Shown piece by piece: positions 34,623 to 47,500 of a stretch of 64,000 nucleotides of DNA. The notes beneath the pieces were generated by a model. The model was not told the origin of the DNA. It saw only the letters and a list, made by a program, of their open reading frames with translations, and did not search any database. How positions within the stretch are numbered: position 1 is the first letter of the stretch; every line of letters starts with the position of its first letter. The DNA lies in contig JAJNNQ010000019.1 in the NCBI GenBank assembly GCA_027886175.1, forward strand, positions 13,502,501 to 13,566,500, written 5' to 3'. The translations under genes were made by a program, and so were the position numbers. The DNA is from Phylloscopus collybita (taxonomy: Eukaryota; Chordata; Aves; Passeriformes; Phylloscopidae).

Positions 34623-37600
34623 ATTTAAATTCAATTCCTCCCTCAATTTCCATCTGTATTGAGTTTAAAGTAGACTTGCATTAGGTAGCAGACTTTCACA
34701 CACCAGTAACCTGCCTCATTCTCTTTCTATAAATATTGAAAATCATATTGAGTTTATACTGGAGAGCAGGAATATTTCTCAAGGTGACAACTCCAAGGTG
34801 ACTGCTTCATGCACTGATTTTCTGGGAATGTGGGGGTCACTAAAATATTCTGCTGAAGCCATCCTGGTCAAGCTGGACAGTTAAACATGACAGCCAGATT
34901 TTTTTTTTCCCTCTTTCTTTACATCCTTGGTGGCCTTTTGTGGTTGCAGTGACACGAAATAAATCATCCCCCTCAGCCTGATGAGGAGCAGCTCATTCCT
35001 GTGGTTGTTATGGCTGGATTTTTAGGGTTTTAACCATTTTCCTGTGTATTCCTGCTCTTCTTCAAGCTGCTGGGACAGCAGTGCATCACTACAAGGAAGG
35101 TCATGACCAGCTGGGACCGAGGGCATGGTCCTGGTCTTCCTCCCAGCTGGACTGGACTCAAGGGTTTTGTGGCTCCATTGCCCTGATGGTGGGACTGGTC
35201 TCCAGGTGCTTCCCAGCATGGAGAAAAGGGGATTTTATCCACTCTGGTTGGTCCAGGGAGCCGGAGCAGAGCCTGGTGTAGCAAAATCCCTCTCTGGCTG
35301 TGTGTGAACGCTCTCAGCTGACACTGGAGAGGTTCAATCGATATTTTCCCAAGGACAGCTTGAGTTTCAGTGGGTTGGTGATGCGAACTGTGGGGCACGC
35401 AGCAGCAGCAGTTCCTGACCCCACAGGACCTTTGGCTTGTGAGCAGTTAACAACTATTTAATGACCGAGTAGTTCTGATGTCCCGCTAATGCTCCTTCCC
35501 TTGCTCCCTCCGTGTAGGTCTTTTCCAGCTCCTTAAGCTTGTTTACTGCCTGCCTGAGCCAAGAGTTTTTCCATTTTAATGAGGAAGGAATGGCTCGCTA
35601 GACTCGGCATGAAGATATTTATTTGCATTTTACGTGCAGGGATGGGAATCCTTTAATTAAAGACCTGAGAGGTCGGAGGAGATAGACAGGATGAATGAAC
35701 ACGACTCATTTATCAGTATATGGATGAATATGGATGGATTCAACGAACTGGTGAAAGCACAGGAAGTGTAATTCGTGCAGTGAAAATTTAAATAATGGAT
35801 AGGAAAATCCAAGGAAGCTTTTCTGCCTAAATAATTGAAGTGAGAACAGAGCAGGGATCAATTAAAAAAGCCCACATATGGCCAGACTCCCCTGTGTTAA
35901 AAACACCTCCAGAATTCACTCATCAGAAAGAGCTGGATGTCTGAGAATAAGTGTTTAAATAGTTTTAGAATATTTTTAATATATATATTACATACAATAA
36001 ATAAGAGGAAGAGGAGGAAGACATAGCTACAGAAATATATGGTGGATAGTGCAAGGTCCTATTTATAAATGAATGATTTTGGATTTGGCTATTTTGGAAC
36101 CAGCAAACCTGAATGGGATTTCAGTAATGAGGGATTCAACACATCACAGGATCGGAGGGTGTCTCTGACACTATGCAATGAAAAATATGCAGTTGAAAAA
36201 AAGCATTCCAATGTAAGAAAGATAAGAAAGAACTGACAATTTTAGTAATGTTAAATACAAAACTAATTTATTATTTGATTATTTTTATTTGTTTTTAACG
36301 AATTTTAATTTTGTAATGGAAAATTCCTTTGGCTCACCAGTTTCTGACAACAAGGTGCCTCTCAGTGCATCGAGGTAAGACATGTCTGATCACACTGGAG
36401 AAGTTGGATGGAGAAATTCCAGAAGAAGAGCAAAGCTCCCCTGAAGCCTCCCTGCAATGAGAATTTGAGCCTTGGGACACTGGAGCATCTGTTGGCAAAC
36501 ATCCCTGTGTTCAACTCAGAGATAAAGCAATGGGAAATCCTGGCTGCAGGGAACCTCCAGTCTCCCATTAAGCAAATAACATTTTGATAAGGAGTGTACT
36601 GAGAGAGGAAAACTCCCTTCTGGAGTCTAGTCATCTTTTTAACAGCCCTGGTTTTGGTCATCTCTGCATAAGGAAGACTGTGCTTGGTGGAAACACTCCC
36701 AGAATTCCCAGGATGAAGGGGAATGATTCAGAAAATCTGTCTTAGCCCCTTGGTTCTCTGACTTCTCATTCCCACACATTTATTTCCCTGCCCCAGATCT
36801 ATTCTGGTGTGGATATTTTCTTTCAATACAACCAGCAAGGTGCTGATTTCTGCATCAACACAAATCTGGCCCATCATTTACTACTGCCTGAAAACTCTTC
36901 AGCTTCCTTATATCTCTCCAAAAATACTAAGCAGGTCCTTTGTGTCCAGCCCCATTTCTTGCCTCCAGTGGATGTGCTCTGCTGACTGGGGCAGCCTTTC
37001 CCTGTGGGTTCTGGAAGGCTCTCTGTGCTTGGAGCATCGCCCTCTGCAGAGGCTGAGCCAGCTGCTCTTGGTGCTGAGCTGAGGCCATGCTTTGCTTCCT
37101 TCATTTATCTGCATGGAATTCAAAGTACTTTGCATCAGAAACAATGACTGAGTAGGGCAGGGTAGCGAGTTAAAAATCAGCTGTGACATGCATCAAGCAT
37201 TCCTTCGTGTCCACTTAGATCTGATTGCTGAGCTGCTGCAGTGACCACTGTCACAAACGTTTCCCTGCATCAGGGGAAGAGTGAATGCAGCATCTCCCTG
37301 ACTGCTGGGCTCCAGGACTGGGGCTGCAGAGGAAAATGCAAAGCTGCACTCTCCCAACCATGGCACGTGATGGGAAATTATCTCTATTGGCAAATCCAGC
37401 TTAAAAACCCTGTACCAAAATCATTGCTCCATTATTTAAGGGTGTGGGTGGAGCAGGCTGATCACCAGCCACTGCCATCACTCTGTTACTGCTGCTCTAA
37501 AAGTTCTGGAAGGAGACAAGCTGGAGTCGTTCAGTTATTAATAGAGATGTTATATTTTATTCATTCTGAATGAAAAAAACATAGGATGTGATATAAGATT

Positions 37601-40406
37601 CCCTCAAGTTGAAGGGCAACATGTTTTCAGCGCATGGAATCATTGGAGAGAAGTTGAGTGAGTGACATTAAAAACCTCGATTCTGAGGGAATTTTTTTTG
37701 TACAAATCTTTCAGTGGTGTCCTCACAGCATCCAGCCAACCACCACAGCTGCTCTCCAAGTCCTCCCTTCTTCATGGGGACTCTTACAAATGTTCCTACC
37801 CCATTTACTTTACAAATGATGTGAGCACAGCCCTCTACCTCTGCACCACAGAAACAGCACACTGGGATTGTGATTTCTGTCCTGCCTCCTGCCTGGATGT
37901 ACCAAAGGAAGTAAAAAACACAGGGCTGAGTTTTTGGGCACACATTTTACCTTTGGTTTAGGTCAAGGCTATGCTGTGCCAGCATAGTGTGCACGAGGAA
38001 AAGAGTAGCACGGACTTTTGTGTCCGAGCTGCAGAGCAGGACAGGTTGGGTTGTGTGAATGTGGGGACAGAGTTTGGTGTGCTCATGAATTCCCCCTTGT
38101 CCACAGGCATGGATAACTCAGCTGCTGAGTAACTGCACTGGTTTTACTGGGTGAAGCCTGCTCAGGACTGACAGCTTGGATGGAGCAGATTCCCACAGCC
38201 CTGGAACAATCTCAGTTCCTATTAATGCTCAGAGGCTGTGACAAGTGTAGAGCACTTGGGGGTTGACACCTGTTCAGGGCTGGTTAATCCTGAATTTGTC
38301 CCATTAAAATACAATCATGCTGTCATTTCAAATGTGGCTCTTTTCTGTACAGACATGCACAGAACTGAAAATCCTACCTTTTTTTTTAATTCCACTCCAG
38401 CTGCCTGGAGGAGATAAGTCCTATCAATATCTCAGTTCCACACTTTCTGTCTAGAGGCAGAAATCCAATGCACTGAGCCATCCCCCTGTTAATGAGGGGG
38501 GGATATAAATATGGCACTATGGACAGATGCACATTTCGTAATCCTCCTTTACAGATTTTATTAAGGTGAATTTGCAGGTTTCCTCCCTGCCATTTCTGTA
38601 ACAATCAGTGGTTTTGCTGCTGATTTGCATTTTCAGCCTAGCCAGAATTGTCCCAATTTCTCATTTATTGGTTCCTGGGGGTTAATCCAATACACATATT
38701 TTTCCTAAATGCTAAAGGCAAACTCTATCTTGCAGAGAAAATAAATTGTGTCATCAGGTAAGATGCTGATACCAAAAATAACTTCAAAAATAAATGGAAA
38801 GCAAAGAAATAATGTCTGTTGAACTTCCAAACTCTGTCTTACTACACAAGTTTTGCCATGGGATTATTCAGAAAGAGTAAACACATAGAAAAGGAAATGC
38901 CAAAACTGAAAAGTCCCAGAACACACATGCTTTTAAATTCATGGGGACACCAGAAATTAGTGATAAGCCCCAACCTTTTCCAAAGAGCTGCTTCAGGTCC
39001 CTGATGATTGTTACTGGAAGTTTGCTGGTGGGGTTTGGCTCCTATTCTCCCAGCCATATGCAGACTCACGCAAGGAGACATTAAAACTGGTGCCATCTGT
39101 GGCTGATAGTTTATAAGCCTTAATTAGTCAAAGTTTATCCTTACGCTGAACACAACCAGCGTGTTTAGCAGACAGTGGGCCCACACATGTCAGCAAGAAG
39201 ATTTCCTCTGTCTCTGCCATCATCCATGTCAGAGGAGGGGAGCTCAAGGGCGATGGCTACAAAAGGCTGCAAGGAGAGGCTTTTCCCTGTGGCATTCCAA
39301 GGACAAGGCTAACACAGCCACTTTCGTGTATCCCATGGGATAACTGCTCTGTAACTTGTTAGCAGAGAGTGGAACACTTGTGCTTCAGCTTCAGCTAAAA
39401 TGGGTACTTGGTGTGATGTCTCGGTGACATCTGTCATCCCCAGCACTGTCACACAGAAAGGCTCTAATGTCTAGAAAATCAGTTTTAACAACTTCAGCCT
39501 TCTTTGAGTTGTGATCAAGACACATCTTGGGCTGGGATTCCTATAATCTGATTTTAGGCAGGTTTGACAGCTAGTTTAGCAGGATTGTCTGTGATTCTCC
39601 CCACCCTAAGATAAGAGCCAGATGTCTGTCTCTCTCCTCTGACTCGTTTTGATTCAACTTCTCCTTTCAGTCTTAGGTGAGGGCAATCTTTTGATGTAGA
39701 GGTGCTTTACAATATTTTTTATTGCTTCCACCCTCGCTCTGTCAGGATTTAGCTTCAGATGTCTGGAATTAAACACCAGCAGGGCAATCCTTAATGTCAC
39801 AGATCCAAGTGAATGCATTTTTCTGGCACTGGTTCCACCCAGCTCTGCTCCAGGAGCATCACCAGAGTTAGGCCAGGGGTTTGCTCCAAGCAGCTCTGCT
39901 GGGGAAAGGAGATAGCAGAGAATTTATCTCTAAGGTTAATCCTTCTGAAAGCTAGGGGATCATAGCACTGATCCTCAACTAAGACAGCATGAACTATCTC
40001 CCTCTTTCATGTTACTGACTGATAACTGGAGCAGAGCTGGCTCCAGTTTTGGAGGCAGATGAAAAACAATTCTTCCAGATGGAAGCCAGAGTGAAGCAGG
40101 CAAGATGCCATCTGGAAAGAGAGGGCCCTTGCTGTGCAGATGCACATTGCAAAAATGATAGAAATACAAAATTGGAAAAAATCCCCCTGTGTCTGTGGTG
40201 AATGGGAGAGTTCACTGAGTATCTTGCTGCTGGCTCCTGCCTTTCCAGAGAGTGCACTGTGCACAGCAGCCTGGTAATAAAGCCTGGAGTAAGAATCCGT
40301 TTCCATCTTTCTGAATTTAGCTTTGTCTATTTGGGTTTGGTTTTGGGTTTTACATTTTATATTTTTTTTTCAGTCATTCTTTATTTTGTGGTGTGGCTTT
40401 AACCAG
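34623..40406. other. Single-copy DNA with a CpG-retaining stretch
   Basis: No transposon or exon recognised. From about 35460 to 35785 ten CpGs survive in otherwise AT-rich DNA (for example GACCGAG, CCCGCT, CTCCGTG, GGCTCGC, TACGTG, GGTCGG), which is unusual for this CpG-poor window. The part from 35940 to 36310 is very AT-rich. Open frames at 36362-36661, 37241-37573 and 37662-37961 look like chance. Confidence 0.45.
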
Positions 40407-40436
40407 ATTTTGCATCCATCTGAATGGATGCAAAAT
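40407..40436. repeat. Perfect hairpin, 13-bp arms, 4-nt loop
   Basis: Left arm ATTTTGCATCCAT, loop CTGA, right arm ATGGATGCAAAAT. The arms are fully complementary. This is a smaller relative of the 33434 palindrome in architecture, not in sequence. Confidence 0.95.
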
Positions 40437-43400
40437 GTTTCCAAGAGCTGCTGGTAACAGTGAGAGGTTTGTGCTCTGACATTCTCCAGCTCCACACACT
40501 GCACAGTATTTTGGGCCAGGAACTGAAAGGACAGACTGGAGGATCTGCACAGTGGAGAGAGGAAATTGCCCTTTGGAGCTGAAGAATGTTCTTACAAAGT
40601 GCTTTTCAGTTTGGTAATGAACATGTTCCTTCAGAAGAATCTTATGGCATCAGAAACAAAGAATGGAGAAAGAGGAGGAAGTGGGAGAGTGAGAAAGCCA
40701 GGATGGGCTGGATGGTGAATGTGGGAATCCCAAAAAGCATCTCCCTCTTTGTGTGCCCAAGTTACCTTCCAGGCTGTTTCTGTGCTGGGATTCAGAACTG
40801 ATCTGTGGGTCAGCAAAGCTCAGCCCAGTGGCTCTGGTGGTGACCTGTCCCAAGCTGGAGGCTGCTCAGAGGCCACTGCCTGCCTGACCTTTCCTCTCCA
40901 GGGTGGGATGGGAACTCATCTGCACATCACAGTCCCTGGCTTGCCTTGCCAGGCAAATGGGCTGTGATTTATCCCAAAACAGCCTCATTTAGAGAGTATT
41001 AATTCACAACAATATGAGGACTCTGGATGTGAATTCATTACAGACTGAGAAGGAGAGTTTTTGGTGGCAGCTCTTGAGTGCAATCCTGTCTGCAGATCCC
41101 TGACTACATTTCTGTTCAAGAGCCATCAAATCTCAGACAGGCTACATCTGCCACATCATTTTTCAAAAAAACTTTTTGTCATGGGAACAAATGTGACAGA
41201 AATGTGTGAAAAGCAGAAGTAACAATGAACCATTCCAGATACTCTGCAAATACCCTAATGAATTCCAGTCACACATGGATGGAGCCAGATCTGCTTGGCT
41301 GTGTGGCACAGCCCATACTGTCCTCACCTGGAATCAGGATTTGCTTTAGGACATTTTTCTTTCAGAGAGAGCTGTGACAATGCAGAGCTGGCAGCATTCA
41401 CTCATCATCCACTCTCTGGGCTCCAAAGCACAAAGCCTCAGGAGCTTCAGGTTTTTATCTCCTCTGGGATAGAAAATCCAATGGTTCTCCCATTCTTATC
41501 TCTGAAAATTAGGGCTACAAACACTGGGCTTCAGGCAGAACTTACTGGACTTAAATGATACAAATCCACTGTACCAGCTCATAACCAGCAGTAAATATTG
41601 AGCTGTAGGAAGCTCAATGTAAATTAATGGAGATACACACATCTGCAGGGAGGAATTTTGACTGTTTAGAAAATCCATTTGAACAAAGTCCCTGGAAAAA
41701 TTCACAGTCTTTTATGGTTAGAGAAAACTACACTGAAGGGTTGATGGACTGAGAGCAGCTCTGGAGAAGTTGTGAGAGGGACTGTGATCAGAATCAGATC
41801 AGAAATCAGAATGAGAGTGCTGGGGGAAGAGATCCTGATGGATCTCCCTGTGAAGATATGAGGTAAATGCTGTTTTTCATTCTTGCCCACCAGAAGAGGT
41901 GGGCATTCTTGCCCATGGTGTGCAGGCACAGCACCAGAGCCCTGCTGCTGTTTGAGACTGAGTGTCTGCACTGCTGCTGGGCAAGGCAGAAAATCAGAAA
42001 TGAGGAAATATCCCTGTCAGATGGTACTTTAAATGAGCAGGTCATTGGTGGTGGGGCTCTGAGCTGGGGGCTGTGGGGTCCCACTGACCAGCTGGGGATG
42101 GTGCCCAGCTCACAGAGCAGCCAGAGGTGGCCCAGGGCAGGGGGAAATGTGCCTGGCAGCAGCTCACAGCACTCTTTTGCCCTCTGGAAGGCTCTGTCTC
42201 CTGATGTGGCTTGGTGGGTGATGAGAAGGCAGCTCTCATCTAAAACCTGTTCAGAGACCCTGACTTGGCACTCTGAGCACTGGACCCCAGGTAGAGGACA
42301 CCACTTTGCTGGTAAAATGGTGAGGTTTTGTTCAGATTAACCAACAACAACAACAACAAAAAGAAGATTTGAGTGAGAAGTTTGGAGGCAAAGAATCTCT
42401 TTTAATGCTGTTTATGTGCTGGAACAGAGAAGCTGAGAGCAGCAATTCAAATTTTCAGCTTCTCTCCTAAGCAGTATTAATGAGGGTTGAAATGTCAATT
42501 GGCTGCACTGTGCTTTGAATCAGATTGTTAGTGCTGGACTGACACCTGACAAACTGGAAAAAATGAGCAGCTTTGCAAATCCATTCTCTATATACTGGCA
42601 AAGATGAATAAATCAATCAGGAGTAAGATGGAAACAGCAATATAGAACTGAGAGCTGTCACAATACTGGCCAGATGTACATGAGTGATGAAAGAATAAAC
42701 AGATCATTAAGTGAAACAGTTTCCTTCTGGTACCATTATTTATCTAAAGAACTGAAAAGTGTAGACAGTCATTTAATGATTTCAAATTTTTGGTGTCTAT
42801 GTGACTCTGAATGTCCCATTTCAAAATATGAGCACTAGCATAAGAAAGTGCAGGAAATGTTCTTCTGGATCCATAAACATCCCAGTGCTCTCTATCCATC
42901 AGAGACAGCAGGAGCTGCTATTTAGGAAGAACACAGAAAATGGTCACGTCCTCTGGCCCATTCCCCCTCTATCCCTGGCTCTCCCTGTATTTAGGATGTC
43001 TCTACCTGGTCCTCCAGCCATCCAAGCAAACACCTGCTCTGCAGGAATTTATCTTACCCCTTTGTCATCCTCTGAATGCCATTAGTGCCCACAAGTGCCT
43101 GAGGCAGCCAGTTCCATTTGTCCATTGCTGTGCAGTTACTTTGATTTAGCTCTGCAGCTCTGTATTTACTTTAATTACTCTCCTCCTCTTGAAACTGAAG
43201 ACATTTTTTTTCAGTCTCTTGAAAACAACTTGCTCGTTTTAGCTGCCCTTTTTCACCTCTCTGCCTCCACGACTTTTTCTTGAGGTGTGGAGGCTGTGAA
43301 TCCACACTTCTCAAAGACATGAGCATGATCAGTTCTGATGGAGCTGCAGGATGCTGCTGAACAAGGTCCTGATGATTTCTGAGAAGTGCCACCCACGACC

Positions 43401-43803
43401 CCAGAATCTCTTCCCATGGGTGTCGCTGCCTGGAATGAGTTCAGCCCCAGGGAGACATGGTTTGTATTCCTTTTGTCTCACCTAAAATTTATCTGTCTGG
43501 AAGTCCATCTGCCACTTCTGTGCCAACCACTGGGCTTTGTGGGGTGTCCCAAACCTGCAGCGTTCTGGTGCATTTGACAATGAAATCCAGGCTCAGCTGG
43601 AGCTGAACCTGCACAGGTTTCCATGGATTTGGCCATAAAATAGCATGGATCCAGTGGCAAATCCCAGGAAACACCCAACCCTCTGTGACTTCTGGAAAAG
43701 TTATCACATGTTGTAGCTCCAGTTCCTAAGGAGACGTGCCTAATTTTACACCTATCAGAAATCTCAAGGTTGCACACACCTGAAGTGGATTTCTCACCAC
43801 CTT
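40437..43803. other. Single-copy noncoding DNA with an (AAC)n run
   Basis: An (AAC)n microsatellite lies at about 42342-42360. The 157-codon open frame at 41867-42340 is opposed by antisense frames and ends at that microsatellite; no domain is recognised. No transposon recognised. Confidence 0.45.
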
Positions 43804-44541
43804 TGTCTTGGTTTGGAAAGACAGGTATCAGCCAGGCAAAGCTGGAGTTTCCCTTAGAATGGGGAATGTAAACCCCTCACCCCCCACCAAATTATAATTT
43901 TGCAATTAAGGGCTTTCAGGCAAAGATTTGGGAATAGGAATAACAGTTCTTTACTAGGAATACTAACAATACAAATGTAGTAGAAAAACAAAACCACCCA
44001 ACCAACCAAGCAAACAAACAAACAACAATTTTGGAAAGCCCTGACAGAGTCAGAGCTACAACCTGACACCCTGTTGGTCAGGGTGTTGGAAGCAGTCCCA
44101 AAGTGAGTCCTCCTGGAGTGGCAGATGTGGTTCTGCTGGAGTAGAGATGATCCTGTAGAACCAGGGTCCAGGGGTGGTGAGAAGGGGTCCAGTGATGGTG
44201 AGATGAGGTCTGGTGATGGTGAGATGGGGTCCAGTCTTCCTCCCAGAAATCGGGTGAAGCCAGATGCTTTTGTGTTCCTGTCTCTCAGTTTTATCCAGGT
44301 AGGAATGCTTGGCTCCCCCCACTGCCAGGGGGGATGTGATGCATCTCACAATAGGATGATGGAATGTGGATGCACTGCTCTGGGGAGGGTGTAGTGGTGG
44401 TAGGGGGGTGTTAATGGTCCATTATCAGAAGGCATCCTCCCCTCTCCACCCTTGATTTACAAGCGATAAAGAAAAACATCTCCCAAACTGCTTTTAACAA
44501 ACAAAATAGAATACACACCCCTGGCTTCACAACCCAAGAAA
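43804..44541 (-). mobile_element. Solo LTR of an endogenous retrovirus, antisense
   Basis: The plus strand begins TGTCTTGGTTTGG and ends CAACCCAAGAAA, the inverted form of the LTR that opens at 62864. The 3' terminus (at 43804) is intact, while the 5' terminus has one apparent base loss. CCTT, possibly ACCTT, flanks both sides as target duplication. Read on the minus strand it has a TATA-like GGATAAAAC (44296-44288), a 21-bp tandem repeat just downstream, an AGTAAA polyadenylation-type signal (43955-43950) and a TTTG-rich stretch. No internal retroviral sequence follows, so two LTRs have recombined to one. Confidence 0.9.
44165..44233. repeat. 21-bp tandem repeat inside the antisense LTR
   Basis: Repeat starts (GGTCC or GGTCT) fall at 44165, 44186, 44207 and 44228, exactly 21 bp apart. 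The consensus resembles GGTCCAGTGATGGTGAGATGG. In the LTR's own orientation the array lies about 60-130 bp downstream of its TATA-like box, hence probably within the transcribed part. The other LTR in this window lacks it. Confidence 0.88.
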
Positions 44542-47500
44542 CCTTCCTAAATAAGAAGCATTATCTGACAACCTGCTTATGTTACTCAAGCCCTTGATTG
44601 TCTCTCACACACACAGGTTTTGCTGAGTTAAAGGAAGATTTCTCCAAGAGCTGCAAGGAATCTTCATCTCAGCAGCACTGGGTATAACCAGCAGCTGATT
44701 TTTAGTCCTAAAATTAGATTATTTTATTCACTTCATAAGGCAGCAGGTGGTTTTTAACCCAGTCTGTGTTTTGAGAGGCATCAGAAATCAGCTGATAGGA
44801 TTTGTACATGGCTTCAGCTGCCATGCTTGTGAATGTCTATTTAAAACAGCAGCTTGAGAGCCCTGGCTGCGAATTTAAAAAATGAATTTAAGACTTTAAA
44901 ACTGTAAAAGTCTTTAAATGTAAGAATTTAAAAGGCTTTTTGCCTAATTTCAAAAGAATTTAAAAAGAATAAATATATAACACAACATGACATTTTATAG
45001 ATTATGTAATAGAATATAATTAATATGGCATAATATGCAAATAATAAACAGAATTTAATAATTTAAAAATGTTATTACCTATTTTTTCATTAACAGACTA
45101 ACATTATCATTTATGGTTTACTTTCTAACCACACATATTGTCACAACTTGCTTGTGCACAGGAAAACGAGCAATTCAGAATAGAAAAATCCATATTCCTT
45201 CAGCAGTTACCTCCACTTCACAAATCCCTCCAGTGACCCTGTGCAAATTACTTTCTGAAAGTCATTTATGGGGCTATTTGGTTTGTTTGCTCTTTCTTTG
45301 CAAAACAGCTGCATAACTTTCTATTGAGAGATCTTAAAAATGTTTGTCATATCATGTCAACTGCTTCAAGACATGAGCTGGTGCAGAGCCTAAAAATAGC
45401 TCCTTGGAGATGACTGGCCTGGCCTGAAGCCAGGCTGGGATCAAGGAGGAATAAATGTGACTTAAACTCGTATCCTAAACTCAGACTGAGGACTGGATGA
45501 AACCAATTCAAACAATGGGACTGTGGGTAAAAAAGAGTGAGAATGAGAAGAGAGGGGCATTTTTACCCCAGCTCTCCTGTTGTTTCCCTCCCTGTAGCAC
45601 ATTGGCCACACTTGGGGCACCACACAGAGTCTGTGAAATAAAACATTTGGCAGCCACTGGAGAAATCAGTGGAGGGATGTTTCCCCACATGGAGCACAAG
45701 GGAAGGAGGTGGGGAGGGAGCTGCTTCCCAAACTGCAGCCACACAGGGTCTGTTCTGCAGTTGAACCCCTCTTTAAAGGGGTTTAAAGCTCTCTAAGGGT
45801 TTAAACTCCTCTTTAAAGCACGTTGTGTTCCTGAGCTGATTGGACACATGAGTCAGGGGGATCACTGGAATCACCACAGGGATAACAAACACCTCAGCTG
45901 GGACAAACTCAGCTGCTCAGGATGGACCCCCAGTGCTCCTTAATAGATGCTTACTTAACATTTGGGACTTGGAAATCTCCATGAAATAGGAATTCTAATG
46001 AAGGAAATGCCAAGAGAAACCATCTCCTTGTGTGGCTGGCTTTGACATTTCCAGGCGTAGCCTCTCTCCTGGGCCATCATTTTGCACCCACACTTGTCTG
46101 ACAACTTGCTGAAGCAGTGCATCCAAACAGACAATGAAATGCCTGCATGATTTGTGCAGGAGGGAAGTAAACAAAATATCACTGAGGATAAAATCTTTTC
46201 AAATGCAGCTAAAAAAAGCAGGACCAGACACTTCCAAGTGCTAGGAAATTGCTTCTCTCGCTGCTGCTTGGCTCATTTCAGTTTGCTCTTTTGGGATGAG
46301 ATTTTTCTTGATGAGGTTTGACCAGACTTTGATTTAAACATCTGAAAGCTCCACAATAGCTGTTGTTAAGTGTTGGTGCACTTCCTGTTTGGAGAGCTGG
46401 CTCATCTCCATGGCACAGGGAGAGTGATTTCCTGAGAAATCTGCTGAGAACAAAGTTCATCAGTAAATGGGGAGGCCAGGGCCTGTGAAAGTGTAGAGTT
46501 CTCTGTCCTGTTCCATTCCTCAGTTCTCATAGTTGATGATCACATTTGTGTCAACTACAGCTTGAAACTGTTGTGCCTGGAAAATTCTCCATACTTTTCC
46601 ACTTCAACTCAGAGTCTGATCTCCCCTCAAATAAATAATCAGCATTGGACTTTGTAATGTCTCTCCTTTTGCCTTTTCCCTTCACGCCCGTGTTGCCTCT
46701 CTCTTAACAACAAAATGCAAAAATGAAATGCAAAGGGTGCTTTGCCCTGTTTCGCCCAGGCAGGATGTCAAGAAGCTCTGCACAAAATCTCTGCTGTGCT
46801 GTTCAAACAAGTGACACATTTATTAGACCCAGCTGAGCACGGGAGGAATATTGAACATGATGTGCAAACTGTAAACAGGTCACCTTCTTCAAGATAAAGT
46901 GGATTACTTCAATGCAAGACATGATTAAATGGGATTTCTTTTCACTCTCCCTTTTGTGATTTAATTGATGCCTGTTTGGGGATGCCAGATTATTTTTTAG
47001 CCGCTTCAACATCCCTACTTGTGGATAAATTTGGTCTAAATTCCTTTTTGTTTTGGCTCTCAGGGAACTTATGATTTATGGATAGGGATTTTTCCATGTG
47101 ACATGGAGTGACATCCGAGTTTGAACAGACCTCCTGTTTCAAAAGAAAAGACTGAAGAATGGAGAGCTCCCACTTGTGAAATGCAGCTCCTGATGAAGGC
47201 ACTGATTTCTCCATTGTGTGACAAACTGATAATACACAATGGAAAATTGTTTGAAATATATTTCAAAGCTGGTTTTTTTGCAGAAAATTCCACCCATATA
47301 GAATAGTCCCATCAACCTAGCACTGGGCCAAGGCAAGTGAAATAATTTAAGAAGTGGGAATCTCAAAAACACTCTTCCGGTGACAATGTAATTGCTTTGT
47401 TTGGAAAGTGCCTAATGGTCCAAAAAATGGGTTGATAGCTTTCAAAGCTTTCAGATCTGGAGATGCTGACAGAGCAAATTTAAGAACGGAAGAAACTTTG

